A stretch of 64,000 bases of DNA from Desmodesmus armatus (Eukaryota; Chlorophyta; Chlorophyceae; Sphaeropleales; Scenedesmaceae): the NCBI GenBank assembly GCA_007449985.2, contig VIIQ02000571.1, forward strand, positions 517,025-581,024, in the 5' to 3' direction. Below are positions 10,986-22,187 of this stretch, one piece after another. Numbering within the stretch: the stretch's first letter is position 1; each line of letters opens with the position of its first letter. A program made the translations under genes and the position numbers. A model generated the notes under the pieces. That model made no database searches, had not been told where the DNA came from, and was given only the letters and a program-made list of their open reading frames with translations.

Positions 10986-12550
10986 TTTCTCCAGGCTTGC
11001 CTGATAGTTGACTGCCCTGCATTTCTTCTGTTCTGCTTGGTGTTCTTGTTGCTTTACCTTGTTGGCCGGCGGGGCGGGGGCAGTGATGCATGTGCCAGCT
11101 GTGGCTGGTCATGCCTGCATTGCCATGTCAGCTCTTTCACTGCGTGCTTGTCTGCGCCAGCTTCTGCGTGTGCATTCTTGGCTGCGCATCAGTGCCCCAC
11201 AGTTCTAGGTCTGCTCGCCATGCCCCCCAGGTCGACCAGCACAGCAACATCTGCAGGCCGTCGAAATGTAATCTTTACATTATAACTAATGTTTGTGCCC
11301 AGTATGGCCTCCATCCATTCCCTGTGTGCAGAACACGCCACCAATCATTTCCATCGCAAAGCAGCACAGGTTGATGGATTGACGCCGATCGCCGCAGAAT
11401 CCGGCGCAACTTGTAGGTATGACCTACATAAAAACTGTTGGGGGTGGCTGCGGGCCAGAGATCAAGGCAGTTGCAAGAAAATCCCGGAATTGAAAGTTTG
11501 ACCGGGCGCTCATGCTACTTTAGCCAAAAACGATTTTGGCTTTTAGCGGTTTGCAGAAAACTCGGCTGGGTACCGTACCCCAACCAATAGGTTACCCCTA
11601 CGAAAAGCTTCGCGGCAAGCCGCTGGACGGCCTGGTAGCTACCAGCAGAAAAGCAGCACCAAGGGTCAACCCCACAAGTATGTTACAAACTTCATATGCA
11701 ACGTCAGTGCCTGCAAACACCTTTTAACCCCTAAAAAACATGTTTCTGGCGTGTTGAGGGCGCGCACTGTCCCCTGGCCATTGGCGGTAGTCTCGAAGAT
11801 GGGTTCTCGAAATTGCCACCGGTGCGACAAACGTCCACAAAAAATTTCTTCTCAAGTCTTGAAACACACGTCGTGCCACCCTTTTGCGCCAACTGTGACT
11901 GTCACTTATGCCCGCTCACCTGCAGCTGAAGTGACTCCAGCTGGAGTCACTTCTGTTGCTGAATGGAGCATGAAGCAGCTTGCAAAGAGGAGTAGATGCT
12001 ACCAAACATTGGGTCAACATGAGTCGATTGCTGTTCAGATTGCAGTCAAGGCGATGCCACGCTGAAGGCAGCCACACACATCAACCGTTGAATGTGTTGC
12101 ACCAAAGCCTCCCTTCTGCAGCATGCCCACGGACCCCACCCATCATGGTGCAGTATCCCATTGCTTCCCCGTCACACCCACATGTTGGAAGCAGCCTGTA
12201 CGACTACCTTGTCACTATTCCTACCCCATGCCATGACATGAGCTGCCAACCCCATCAACACACAGAGCACAGACAGCTACCGCAACAGCGTGAATGAGAC
12301 GCCGTCACCACGATGCATGCAAAAAAGCTTGTCCAACCACCACACCCACACCACCCACAACACTGTCCCAGCATCACGATATGACTGAATGGGGTCCACC
12401 CCCAAATCACACTACCAACTGCCATACTCTACTGCATTGCCCATATGCTGCAACGAGATTGCAATTGTTCACAGGCGAGATGGAACAATACCCGGAGGAC
12501 ATGCCCACAACCCGCAACCGCTCGACGGATCTGTGCAGCATGGGGTGGTA
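10986..12550. other. no recognised gene
   Basis: I find no gene. The stretch contains several short hairpins: TGTAGGT..ACCTACA near 11412, AGCCAAAA..TTTTGGCT near 11522, and a perfect 26-bp palindrome at 11928. Open frames are short and of no recognised family. Confidence 0.5.
11928..11953. repeat. perfect 26-bp palindrome
   Basis: GAAGTGACTCCAG followed directly by its reverse complement CTGGAGTCACTTC, with no spacer. Confidence 0.9.
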
Positions 12551-12735
12551 GGGGGGGGGCTGGGGTTTAGGTGTTGCGGCAGGGTTCGTCCCGTTAGGGT
12601 TTAGAGCGGGGGGGGTCCGGGGGGGCGCAGCCCCCTGGCACCGGGGGGGTTTGGGGGGGCGGAGCCCCCCAAGGTGCACAAGGGGGCAAGTGGGTGGGAG
12701 GCGGGGGGGGTCCGGGGGGGGCGCAGCCCCCCCCA
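12551..12735. repeat. cluster of G-run/C-run hairpins
   Basis: At least three short palindromes of the form GGGGGGCGCAGCCCCC or GGGGGGCGGAGCCCCCC occur in 185 bp, separated by long G runs. The loop differs (GCA or GGA) while the stem is kept. No gene is present. Confidence 0.7.
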
Positions 12736-13129
12736 AGATGAACACTGGGCCCACTGTGGGGCTTATACTTTAAGGGGCGTCAGTTCGCTTTATGCCTTGT
12801 GCATGTTGCATGCTGAACATTTGTGCCACAGGTGGTTGGGCTGTCGTGAGTAGGTTTGTTGGCGCCTTGACTTACATGGACGGGACGTGGATTGGGTTCC
12901 GCTGCTGGCATTGGGTTGGCTGGGCCTTTCGGGGCCTCTCGGTGACGGACACTGACTGACTGACTGATTGTAGTTGGGTCCTGGGGCTTGCATTGAGTCG
13001 GCTGAGCATCTTGTGGCCTTCTTGCAACGAGCACTGTGTGACTGACTGTGACGCCTCCTGTGTACTTGGCCACCCATCGCTGGAGTTGCAGTGCACATAA
13101 GTCCCCATGTTCGCAACTGCAAGAACACT

Positions 13130-13238
13130 GCCAGTGCGTTGTACGAGCCTTTCAAAGAGTGTATGGACGGCCCCCTTCCCGTGGCTGATGGTGTCCCTGG
13201 TGTCTTCCAGGGCTGGACTCAGCTGCAGCGTAGCTGCT
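13130..13238 (-). repeat. covarying-hairpin repeat on the minus strand
   Basis: GCAGC-TAC-GCTGC (13225-13237, minus) is followed by AGCTGAGTCCAGCCCTGG and, further on, GGGAAGGGGGCCGTCC. This is a diverged version of the tail of the other copies. It lies directly downstream of LINE fragment C. Confidence 0.55.
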
Positions 13239-13239
13239 C

Positions 13240-13729
13240 TATGCAAGATGCCTTTTGCTCGCTGGGGACCCACCATTGCAGCACATTCAGCCAGCCCCCA
13301 GCCCAACACCAGCATGCCCAGCAATATGCTCCTGGAGATACTGTCAATGCAGGACCTTCTGCTGCCATAGCCCAAGCCACCCTGTGGCCGCTCTGCGGCC
13401 GAAGTCAACAGCACCTATGCCAGCCAGACACACCATGTCCCACACATTATGATGCAACCGGGGATGAGGTTTGACCCCCATCCACAAAGCTGCACACTGC
13501 AGGCCGCGGTCAGCAGCCAACCAAGGGGGGCTGTCGCCCACCCGGTGAGCTCGCAACTGCCCCTCAACCTCCGCCCTCACCGCCCCTGCAACAGGACACT
13601 CCCAACAATGGTGCTGTACACCGGGCTCAGCAGCCCCACAGGCTACACAAGAGGTGCCTGTGTGCATGCGCTGAGCCGTAGGGAAAGCATTGAGGGTGAG
13701 CCGCCATGCAGCCTCCTTGTGCTCATTGG
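13240..13729 (-). pseudogene. LINE fragment C: C-terminal zinc-motif end
   Basis: Closely matches LINE fragment B: NEHKEAAW, CVACGAAEPGVQHHCWECP and FGRR follow in the same order on the minus strand, and the zinc motif is intact. The fragment is 5'-truncated at about 13729, exactly where exon 3 of the split secreted-protein gene resumes on the plus strand. It therefore marks one side of the rearrangement. Confidence 0.7.
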
Positions 13730-15477
13730 GCAAGGGCTTCGACATGGAGACAGCCTACTGCGGGTAAGCACGGCAACATGTTTGTCAGTTTGGCAGGTCA
13801 ACTTGCCGCTCCTGCAGCATTGGTTTGGCCAGCCATCTGCTGTGCACAGTACACTGCCTGGTCAGCAAGAATATGCTGAAATCAACTAGGCCTTTGCCCG
13901 CATCTCTCCCCGCAGCTACTTGAAGGGTGCGGCCGGGGAAGGCCAGGCTGTGTACACTGAGGTGGGTAGGATTGCACGGCAATTTGACAATTCTGAAAGC
14001 AATTTACTGCCGCGGGTTGTCAGCACATACTACGTGTGACATGCAGCCTGTGCCAAGCCTTGCCATTGACACACCCATACCATGCGGCGCCTTATCCACC
14101 CGCACTTCCAAGTTGGGTGCATGGCTGTGTCCACGGCATCATGCCTATGATAGTCTGGCCTCCAGTGATACTACAGAGCCGTGCCAAGCCATCTGCATCA
14201 CAGTACTGCAACGACCAGTACTAGCCTATTACTGTCATTGACTGACCCTTGCTGGGCTGCTGCTGCTGCTGCTGCTGTTGTGTGTCCCCTGCAGGGCTTC
14301 AGCCACTACTGCAAGATTGGAGGTGGCAGCACCTGCACAGGTGGGTGATGGTCATGAAGTTGACATGGCATGGTCAATATGCCGCTGACGGTGTTGTCAC
14401 TTCACCCAATGGATATGTTGCTGCACAAGCAATGTGACAGCAGTCACTCCTTCATTTGACCGTTTCATTTAGACAGTGATTGCCTCAGCTGGCAGTGCTT
14501 TCAAACTCTGATAGTAGTAGTCCGCTTTGTCAGACACACACAGCAACATGCGTGTGCGCACGCCTTGCATGCATGCCTTGCCGATCGGCACAATGCGCAT
14601 GCTGCACCCATGCAGTGCACGCCACTGGCGTGCGGCACGCCGTTGCCCAGGCTGCAGGCAACATGCGGGGGCAGCTGAAGTGCCTGCATGTGCAGCACTG
14701 CTGGCAGCAGATTGCGACCACATGTGATGATCACCTATGATGACCTATGGTTTTGATGATAATCACCTGTGACCACCTGTGCAGCTTGCAAAACTTGCAG
14801 AAGGTGCAGGTTGCACCTGCAGCTGTCATGGGCACTTTGCATGTGTGTTGCATGTGTCTGCCGCTCCTGCTCCTGCTGTACACTGCTCCTACTCAGGTGA
14901 CTACACCATGAAGCGCCGTGCTTACATCCAAGGTAACAACGTGGACTGGAACAAAAAGAACTCTAAGGTGAGATGGCATTCTGTGACATGGCCTGCTGGT
15001 CTGCGCCGGCTCTAAGCAAAATCCAAGCATCCATCTGTTGGTCTCCTTTGCTGTGATCCGAGGGTTTACTGGCAAACTGCCAGCCGCTGGCAGGGTGCGT
15101 TACGTCAGGATAACGTTGCTTGCAAGTGACCGTGACTGTCACAGTTGAACTTCAGGGTAACTATGAAAGTCATTAGGAACCCTACTAGCGGCTGCGGTTG
15201 CTGCACACAAGCAGCCTTTGCCACGGCAGGGCAGTGCAGTTTGCATCCTGATCAACTGCTGAAGCTGTCGATGCTGCACTGTCTGTCGTCTACCCTTCAG
15301 GGTGAGAGGCTGTTCTACTGTGAGGTGTCTGGAAAACCTTTGGAGGTGGCTGCGGCCTGCAACGCCAACCCTAACTGCAAGGCCTTCACAACCGCCAGTA
15401 GCAGTGGGGGCCTCCTCAAGACTTTGGCTGGCCCCACAACCTACACTGAGGGCGCTATCACCTACATCAAGGGATGA
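13730..15477 (+). pseudogene. 3' half of the split secreted cysteine-rich protein gene
   Basis: Exon 3 (13730-13763, missing its first bases) is followed by exon 4 at 13916-13961, exon 5 at 14295-14340, exon 6 at 14897-14967 and exon 7 at 15301-15477, ending in TGA. All introns are GT-AG. The exon lengths 46, 46, 71 and 177 keep one frame. The product would carry the end of module 1, then module 2 starting DYTMKRRAYIQGNNVDW and ending TYIKG. This half has no frameshift, unlike exon 5 of the copy at 49.9 kb. It has no start codon or signal peptide of its own because exons 1-2 lie inverted at 9945-10264. LINE fragment C occupies the place where intron 2 should be. Confidence 0.8.
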
Positions 15478-16250
15478 GGAGTGCTTTTCAAGACATTCTG
15501 TGCAGCCGTCACACTTTGACAACAGCCGGGCCTGTGCATGCCGGTGGCTGCATGCTCAAGTTGTGTCACTATGAAAGGACTGGGTGCACTTGAATGGTGT
15601 GGAGCAGCTTCAGATCTGCCCTTCCGATGGAAGGCTGTTGTGAAAACATAGGGCTTACGGCATGGAGTCGCTGTGTGGCTGCGCCGCGTTGCTTCAGTTG
15701 TCCCACACGAGCCAAGTGGCGGTGCGATCCAACTTCAAGTCTTGTTGCTGCAAGTTGCCCACTGGGCGAGGGCATCAAATACCAATCGTGACAGCGCTAG
15801 CATGCAAGTTGTGCAGATGAATGCACCACTACCCAGTCGAGTCAGAGCCAGGCCTAATGGGAGTGAATCTGGCTGCAGTTGCACCTAGGCAGTGCTGCTA
15901 ATCCAGCCAGCTGCTGCTGCTGCCGCCGCCCAAAACGCCCACAAACCACAGTGCCGCATCCCGGGGTTGATCTAAAACACTGCACGTGATGCTGCACGCC
16001 AGCAGCTGCTCAGACTACTGCTGTTGACTGCTACTGCCTCCACGTTCTGACAGCCCACTGAGCTGACCAAGCGCGGATCCAAACTCTTGGCTGGCTGGCA
16101 GCCACAACACAAAAGCAGACACCATCAGAAATAAGAAGCCCAACGACCAACCCCACAGGGTCTGTGGCACGGCCGAAAGTAAAATAGCGCAGTGAGAGTC
16201 AGTCAATCAGTCAGTCACTCAAGTGAGGCATTTCACGGCATGCCCATGAT
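15478..16250. other. no gene; contains a diverged piece of the 0.8-kb unit
   Basis: The first 400 bp hold nothing I recognise. From about 15896 to 16190 the sequence follows the CTG-rich second half of the tandem unit at 7140-7417 (AACGCCCACAAACCACAGTG, then TGATGCTGCACGCCAGC), with more changes. Confidence 0.5.
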
Positions 16251-16269
16251 GATGATGATTTGAGTTACA

Positions 16270-16335
16270 TTGGAAGAAGAAGAAGGAGTTACAGGGCGCA
16301 CACGCAGCTACGCTGCAACGACACCCAGCATGAAG
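16270..16335 (+). repeat. covarying-hairpin repeat, GCAGC variant, short copy
   Basis: A GAA run, then GAGTTACAGGGCGCACAC and hairpin GCAGC-TAC-GCTGC at 16304-16316. It ends at ACACCCAGCAT. Confidence 0.7.
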
Positions 16336-16358
16336 CGACTCTCACTCACTCACTCATT

Positions 16359-16640
16359 GTTCGTTACATTGAGATCCCCGAAAGACCCAGCCCACACCAT
16401 GTAAGCTCAGGGACCCAAACCATGTCCCTCCAATGCAACTTAAGGCGCCACCTCCTACACAAGAGGAGCGAACCACCTGCAACACACAAGGTTGAACAAC
16501 ATGCAAACATGTACAAGGCATAAAGCGTCTGAATGCGCGGCCATTGAAGCACACGGGGCCTGCTGAGCAACCAAGCATGCAGTGACACGCTGTCCCAACA
16601 AGGGAACAACCATGGCAAGCAAGGCACCTGCTCCTAAGGA
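16359..16640 (+). repeat. TTCGTTACATTGAG repeat
   Basis: Follows the long copy at 436 as far as GGCACCTGCTC, with small changes. It is followed by a more diverged relative near 16650-16755 that starts GTTCGTTACAAAGAGG. Confidence 0.7.
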
Positions 16641-16785
16641 GTCAGTCAGTCAGTGTTCGTTACAAAGAGGCCGCAAGGACCCAGCCAACCCGATGCAAGC
16701 CCCGGGACCCAATCCATGTCCCGCCCTTGTAACTCAAGGCGCCCCCAAGGAACGGATGCGCCCCCAAGGACTCTCACTCACTCAT

Positions 16786-17255
16786 TGTTCGTTACATTGA
16801 GATCCCCGAAAGACCCAGCCCACACCATGTAAGCTCAGGGACCCAAACCATGTCCCTCCAATGCAACTTAAGGCGCCACCTCCTTCTCAGGAGCAGCGAA
16901 CCACCTGCAACACACAAGGTTAGGCAACATGCAAACATGTACAAGGCATAAAGCGTCTGAATGCGCGGCCATTGAAGCACATGGGGCCTGCTGAGCAGCC
17001 AAGCATGCAGTGACACGCTGTCCCAACAAGCGAACAACCATGGCAAGCAAGGCACCTGCTCCCGGTGCTGCTGCTGGGGGAACAGAAAAGTTCAAAACAC
17101 GAGCGTGGGAACAAGAGACCAGCACGTGGCACAGACGCCCGCACTGGCCGAACCACTGCAACTGTGCACTGACCCGGCAGGCTGCTCCACACTGCTGCTG
17201 TTGATGCTGCCAAGCCTTCCTCCAGCTCCAGCACCAGTTCCAGCGCTGCAAGGAC
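16786..17255 (+). repeat. TTCGTTACATTGAG repeat, long copy
   Basis: Nearly identical to 436-905 except for a short insertion (GACCCGGCAGGCTGCTC) near 17170. Confidence 0.75.
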
Positions 17256-17276
17256 TCACTCACTCACTCACTCATT

Positions 17277-17725
17277 GTTCGTTACATTGAGATCCCCGAA
17301 AGACCCAGCCCACACCATGTAAGCTCAGGGACCCAAACCATAAAGATAAAGATAAAGATACAGAGACACCCCCCTGGTCTCTTAACGCCATAGGACTTCG
17401 TCCCATTGGCCTCGCGTCCGTTGAGGACGGCTCTTCATACCAACACGCCTGGGGGTCTAGGGCAATGGCACTCGTGGCCACATCTCACTCCCCAGGGGCA
17501 AACCATGTCCCTCCAATGCAACTTAAGGCGCCACCTCCTTCTCAAGAGCAGCGAACCACCTGCAACACACAAGGTTAGGCAACATGCAAACATGTACAAG
17601 GCATAAAGCGTCTGAATGCGCGGCCATTGAAGCACATGGGGCCTGCTGAGCAGCCAAGCATGCAGTGACACGCTGTCCCAACAAGCGAACAACCATGGCA
17701 AGCAAGGCACCTGCTCCCGGTGCTG
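17277..17725 (+). repeat. TTCGTTACATTGAG repeat, interrupted copy
   Basis: The copy is split after ACCCAAACCAT by the SINE-like insertion at 17342-17499 and resumes at 17500. The three uninterrupted copies show what the empty site looked like. Confidence 0.8.
17342..17499 (-). mobile_element. 158-bp SINE-like insertion with 7-bp target duplication
   Basis: The insertion is flanked by AAACCAT on both sides (17335-17341 and 17500-17506). On the minus strand it starts GCCCCTGGGGAGTGAG and ends in a repeated ATCTTT tail. It shares GCCAATGGGA and TCCTATGGCGTTA with 2700-3020, and nearly its whole length with 41163-41311. The target duplication, the 3' simple-sequence tail and the lack of any coding frame point to a retroposed non-autonomous element. 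No clear tRNA-like head is visible in this copy, so it may be 5'-truncated or represent the 3' end of a LINE. Confidence 0.7.
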
Positions 17726-17796
17726 CAAGGAACGGATGCTGCGCTGCCGCCGCCGCCGCCGCCCCATCGCCGCCGAGCACACCAACTCAGCATCAA

Positions 17797-17901
17797 CCGA
17801 GGTTAGCTCAGCTGGTAGAGCGGGAGACTGTAGCGGTATAGGGGGTCTGAACCCCCGCCAAAGAGATCTCTAGGTCACTGGTTCGATTCCGGTACCTCTG
17901 A
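17797..17901 (+). tRNA. tRNA-Tyr (anticodon GTA) with a 32-bp intron
   Basis: The A box TAGCTCAGCTGG (17804-17815) and B box GGTTCGATTCC (17880-17890) are canonical. The anticodon GTA is at 17830-17832, and the intron (17834-17865) begins one base 3' of it, the standard place. The anticodon stem GGAGA/TCTCT closes after splicing. The intron holds a GGGGGT/ACCCCC hairpin. C1-G72 with discriminator A73 is the eukaryotic Tyr identity pair. One acceptor mismatch (C2 opposite T71) is the only irregularity. Confidence 0.88.
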
Positions 17902-19150
17902 CAATGACATGCACTTTTTTGTTTGCAGCGATGCACAACGCCCACATGCTACGTTTGACAGCCAGCTACGTCCAAGCAAGATCAACCCCTCAGCTGCGCA
18001 TTGCTGCTTTGGGCCGAAGGCATCACATTGGGTGTCTGTGATGCACACCTGCTGGCTAGTTGAAGCCAATTGGCTTGCAAGTTCCTACTGGCAGCTGATG
18101 CCTGCTGCAGCTGCTTCCATGCGGCCGTTATCAGACATCGATGTCGCACGTGGGGATTTACTCATGCCGCAGTGCCATCTGGCTCTTACAACCAGAGCTG
18201 AGTGTGCGTGACAAGCTTTTGATGGTGGGGTTTGTCCGAACGGCCCCCTTCCGTGCTGGTTGTGTCCATCCGTGGCTGGGTTCAGTTGCAAAGTAGTTGC
18301 GTGCGAAACCCGTGTAACACCTTCATTCAAAACCAGAGCTGAGAATGCTCAACAGAGCAGACCGTGTGAGTGGTTGCTTCAATCCTGACTACAATGACAG
18401 CAGCAGGTGCCAGGCATTCCAGGCAGCACGGCTTGAGGTGCCGTAGTGCTGCTCAACGGCTTGGAGTGAATGCAATCTTGATCACAGGCTACTTAGGACC
18501 TGTGTAGGTGACTCTGTCCCATCAAGACTGTTGAAGCAAGAACCAAGCCAAGCCAGTCATGCTACCTCAATGTCAAACAGTCAAATCAAGTCAAGTCAAA
18601 TCAAAGTTACACATGTAGCTATGAAGCTCAAGAGCTCATGCCAACCATTCACTGAGCACTCGGTTGACTGGGGCAAGCAACGGCCCGGCCGAGGAGGGGC
18701 AAGCTCAGCTGGGCCCTAGTAGGGCCTACTGGCTGGCAGCAGTGCAGGCGGGAAATTAGTGTGTTGCAGCTCTGCAACCTTAACACAGCAGCTCGCATGG
18801 GCCAGGCCTACACCCGGTGGTGACCGTACATCTGGGACTGCACAACACACGGCTTGATCAGATCAGCAGCTAGCTGCAGCTGTGCTCATCAAGTCAGTCA
18901 TGCGCAATCGAGTCAGTCTTGCAGTATATACTGTCAGAAAATATCTATGGACGCTTGAGTCTAGCTGTGCCACAGCGCTCAAGAAGAAGAAGAAGGTGCA
19001 GCTGTACTGGTACCAGCCGTAGAATCAAATGCCTCCTAGGAGTCCTGGCCCCGCATGTTCACGAACCAACTGCAGCACCTGATTCCCAAAAGGGCAACAA
19101 CCAGGCCTCAAGCCACATGCAGCTGCCGCAGTGGCTTAAGAGGTAGAGCC
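17902..19150. other. no recognised gene; one exon-like fragment
   Basis: Near 18375-18447 the plus strand reads GCFNPDYNDSSRCQAFQAA and then stops, with a Cys pattern reminiscent of the secreted-protein modules. It is not attached to other exons. The rest shows short AAGTC-type repeats (18560-18605) and nothing else I can name. Confidence 0.3.
18212..18332 (-). repeat. covarying-hairpin repeat, GCAAC variant, minus strand
   Basis: Reads on the minus strand from AATGAAGGTGTTACACGGG through the hairpin region 18288-18300 (GCAACTACTTTGC, one stem mismatch) to AAAAGCTTGTCACGCACACT. Confidence 0.75.
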
Positions 19151-19419
19151 GGTGCACCATCAGCGTACAGACCACTGGGGGGACATACAGAGCGGCATGA
19201 AGTTCTCGCATCTGTGCCCTGACCACCGCAGCGGCTATGTGTGCGTCACACAGGGCTTTCCGCAGGAGGTCCAACCTGTTGTAGTACACGGGCAAACATC
19301 CCTGGCACTGGGCATGGGCTTTACCCGGACCTGCACAAAGTGTTTCTCGCTTCTGTACCGCAACCACCGCCACTGCAGCTCTTGTGTGCGTCAGACAGGG
19401 CCTTCGCAGGAGGTCTGGC

Positions 19420-21253
19420 CTATTGTTGTAGTACACGGCGAAACATCCCTCGCTCTCTGTGTGGCCATGGGTTGGGGCCGAGGTTGGCACCAAAGCCTGC
19501 ACCGGACGCTGTGGGGATTGCAGTGGCTGCTGGCAGAAGGCGTGGCGGCGGCGGGTCTTCATGTAGCCGCAGCAGCTGCTGCCACACGGGGATGTCCGCA
19601 GGACACTGCACAGCAACAGGCACGACAGCGACGGATGCAGAGTGATGCAAAGAGTCGTTTCCTTCATGATCATCAATCTGGAAAAGTCTATGATTTTTCC
19701 AAAACAAATTCCGGATACACAAAGTCTATGATTTTGTGTAGCAGCACATGCAGTAGCAGTGGTACCGGCACCATCGCCACAGATGCATCAGCAAGGCACA
19801 GCAATGACTCAATGCATGCATCATGCAACCATTGGCCAACCGGCATAGATGCCAACGGGTTGCTGTAGCGCACCGAAGAGGCGTGTGGGCTCAGCTCAAC
19901 TCCAACACAGCCAACAGCCTGCCGTTAGTGACTAACCCAGCCACTGGGCGAAATGCTTACCTTCTGCTTCAGTTGGTGTATGCACTTGAACCGCTCCTCG
20001 CCAAACCTCAGAGACGTCAACTGCAGCAGCTGCGTCAGCTTCAGCGGGGGTGTGCTTGCTGCGGGCGAGTCCACGTGCAAGCTGCGCAGCCCCGTCAGCT
20101 GACAGATGTCACCAATATCTGGATGGGCATCGTCTAGCCCTCCTGGCCAGTAGTGGTCCTCATTGTCAGTTGTGAAGTAGGTCAGTGAGTGGAGCCCTGT
20201 CAGTCCCTGCAGTGGGGCCAGAAGGTTCTTGCTGGGCAAGCCCTTGAGTTCTAGCAGCTCCAGCCCAGGGCAGCAACTGACAAGGCTCTCGCCTAAACCT
20301 GACGCCATCTGACCAAGATGTATGTCAAGAAACGGGTTGCTTCTGCTTGTGATGCTCAGGGCCCTCAGGTGCGGCAGAAGCCTGCAGCTGCCCACACCAA
20401 ACATATGCCGCCAGATGGATTTCTTGGGTTCTGGAAGCAGCTGATCGCAGTTGATCATGACATTGAGGTATCGCAGCCTGCTGCTTGCCGGCAGGCCTGC
20501 AAAAGCTGATGCTGGGATGCCCCGGCTAGCCTCCAGGTTTTCTCCCGGGTGAGCGCTCCATATGTCAGACACTTGTGAAGGGCTGACGTTGAAGTGTAGG
20601 TGTGTCAGCTGCTGTTGATGCTGCAGCTCTGAAAGGGCCTGTGCGACCCCCTTCTCCCCACCCACTGCCCTGCATGCTTCCATGTGCAGGTGCTGCAGCT
20701 TGGTGTTGCCTGCCAGAATGCCTGGCTCAAATCTGACCCACCGCTCCTCCGCTTCACCAAGCATGTCTAGGCGTGTGAGGTTGCTTGCACCTGAAAGCAT
20801 GGTGGCGTCAATGGTGACTGTGTCTGCGAACAGGAGTCGCATGCTGTTGTGATACTCTGGGGAGCGGTAGGGTCCCACCGCCAAGCCTAGCCGGCCACAC
20901 GCTGCACTTCCCTCTGCTGTTGTGTTCACCACTGCAAGCTCGCGAGCAGGCAGGGTGAATGCAATGCTGCTGACCTGCTTGCCGTGCTTTGCCAGGTACA
21001 GCTTCATGCTGACAAGCTGCTGCTGCTGCACACTCACTGTCATGCTGCTGAGCGCAAGCACAGCTGCCTGGTGTAGCCTGCTGTGCGCCCTGGCAATGCT
21101 GCAAACGCCTTTGGCGTCATCAGCGCAGAACTGCAGGCAGGGCACTGCCAGCAGGCAGGGGTCTGGAAGGTCCAGCAAGGGGGATCCTGACTCGTCAAGC
21201 TGCATGCAGTCAAACGCTGTAACCCAGCTGCTGTCGCTACACCCTGTGACCCA

Positions 21254-21290
<37 letters not shown>

Positions 21291-21832
21291 GTTTTGCTGC
21301 AGCTGACACTCAGCACATGCACATGCAGAGTGCTTGTGAGTGCTTCTTGGAGCTGTGATGTTGGGCGGTCTAGGTGGCGCCCTGCTGCTGCTGCAAGCAT
21401 GGTTGGCGTGTGCTGAAGTGGTGCTTCAGGGGCTGTACCAAAGCCGGGTGGGTGCCCACGCCTCCTGTGCTGGAGCTGCCAACCCCAGTATGCTGCTGGG
21501 ACAGGTCCAAAGCCAGGAGGGGGCCCACGTGCTGCTGCTGCACCACCCTGCAGGAAACGCTGTTGCGCACCCTGTACCATGTCCTGCAGCTGCAGTGGCT
21601 CATCCGTTTGGATATGGGGCAGTGCATGCCTGCGCATAGGAAGTTGCTGCAGCACTGGCATCCCTACCGGATCACTGAACATTGTCATGTTGCTTCTCTC
21701 TGCAGCTCCTGCAGCAGCTGCTGTGCCCTGAGGGGTGCCACCCTGTCCGTGATGGGGGCCAGGGTAAGTCAACAGCCCATCGAACACTAACACACCGACA
21801 TGACTTGGTGTTGAACGCTCCTGGCTGCCCAT
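19420..21832 (-). CDS. F-box/LRR protein, copy A
   Basis: A large coding exon (21832-19961, 624 codons) begins with the ATG of MGSQERSTPS, 5 bases after a GTTGCAG acceptor. It ends at a GTAAGC donor. A last exon (19605-19420) begins CPADIPVWQQLL and gives about 685 residues in total. The N-terminal 200 residues are low-complexity with two PPGFG motifs and a Ser run. Residues about 218-260 (LLDLPDPCLLAV to HSRLHQAAVLAL) look like an F-box. Leucine-rich repeats fill the rest (for example CPGLELLELKGLPSKNLL, LTGLRSLHV). F-box proteins select substrates for SCF ubiquitin ligases, so this one would recognise a target through its LRRs; the target is unknown. The divergent copy B at 23769-39056 shares every segment in the same order, which supports the exon calls. 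A TATA-type block lies upstream at 22188-22219. Confidence 0.75.
19679..19740. repeat. two adjacent hairpins sharing a 9-nt loop
   Basis: Hairpin 1 (19679-19701): stem TGGAAAA/TTTTCCA. Hairpin 2 (19716-19740): stem TACACAAA/TTTGTGTA. Both have the loop GTCTATGAT. The stems differ completely. They fall in the intron before the last exon of F-box gene A. Confidence 0.85.
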
Positions 21833-22187
21833 GGACTGCAACAGCACCAAAAACAGTGGCACAGGTTGTCAGCAACAACAGCAGCTCAGCACATGGAGCA
21901 GCACAGCTTGGCGGCGTCTGGCTTACCTGAAGTGACCGAAAGCAACACAATTGCACCAGAAGTTGTATTCGTCAGCCGCTGAGCGGCGGGGATGCTGCCA
22001 CTGGGACCAGCCCATTTTCCCACGTAACAGTGTAACCTGGCTCGGCCTAATCTATCTTCCATCCGTGAACACCTTCGCTCAACCTGCTGGAAAAAGACGT
22101 ATAAGCTATTTACTGCCATCTGTATCAACAGGCGTGATTGCATCATAAAGCTTGCAGCGGCAGTCGCCCCAAAGTGGTTGCCCGGAA

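Noticed and set aside
19059..19676. 205-codon minus frame overlapping the last exon of F-box copy A
   Set aside because: The frame that matches copy B across the splice site is a different one (CPADIPVWQQLL); the 205-codon frame contains two diverged copies of a later segment and may be a duplicated 3' part, not a separate gene.
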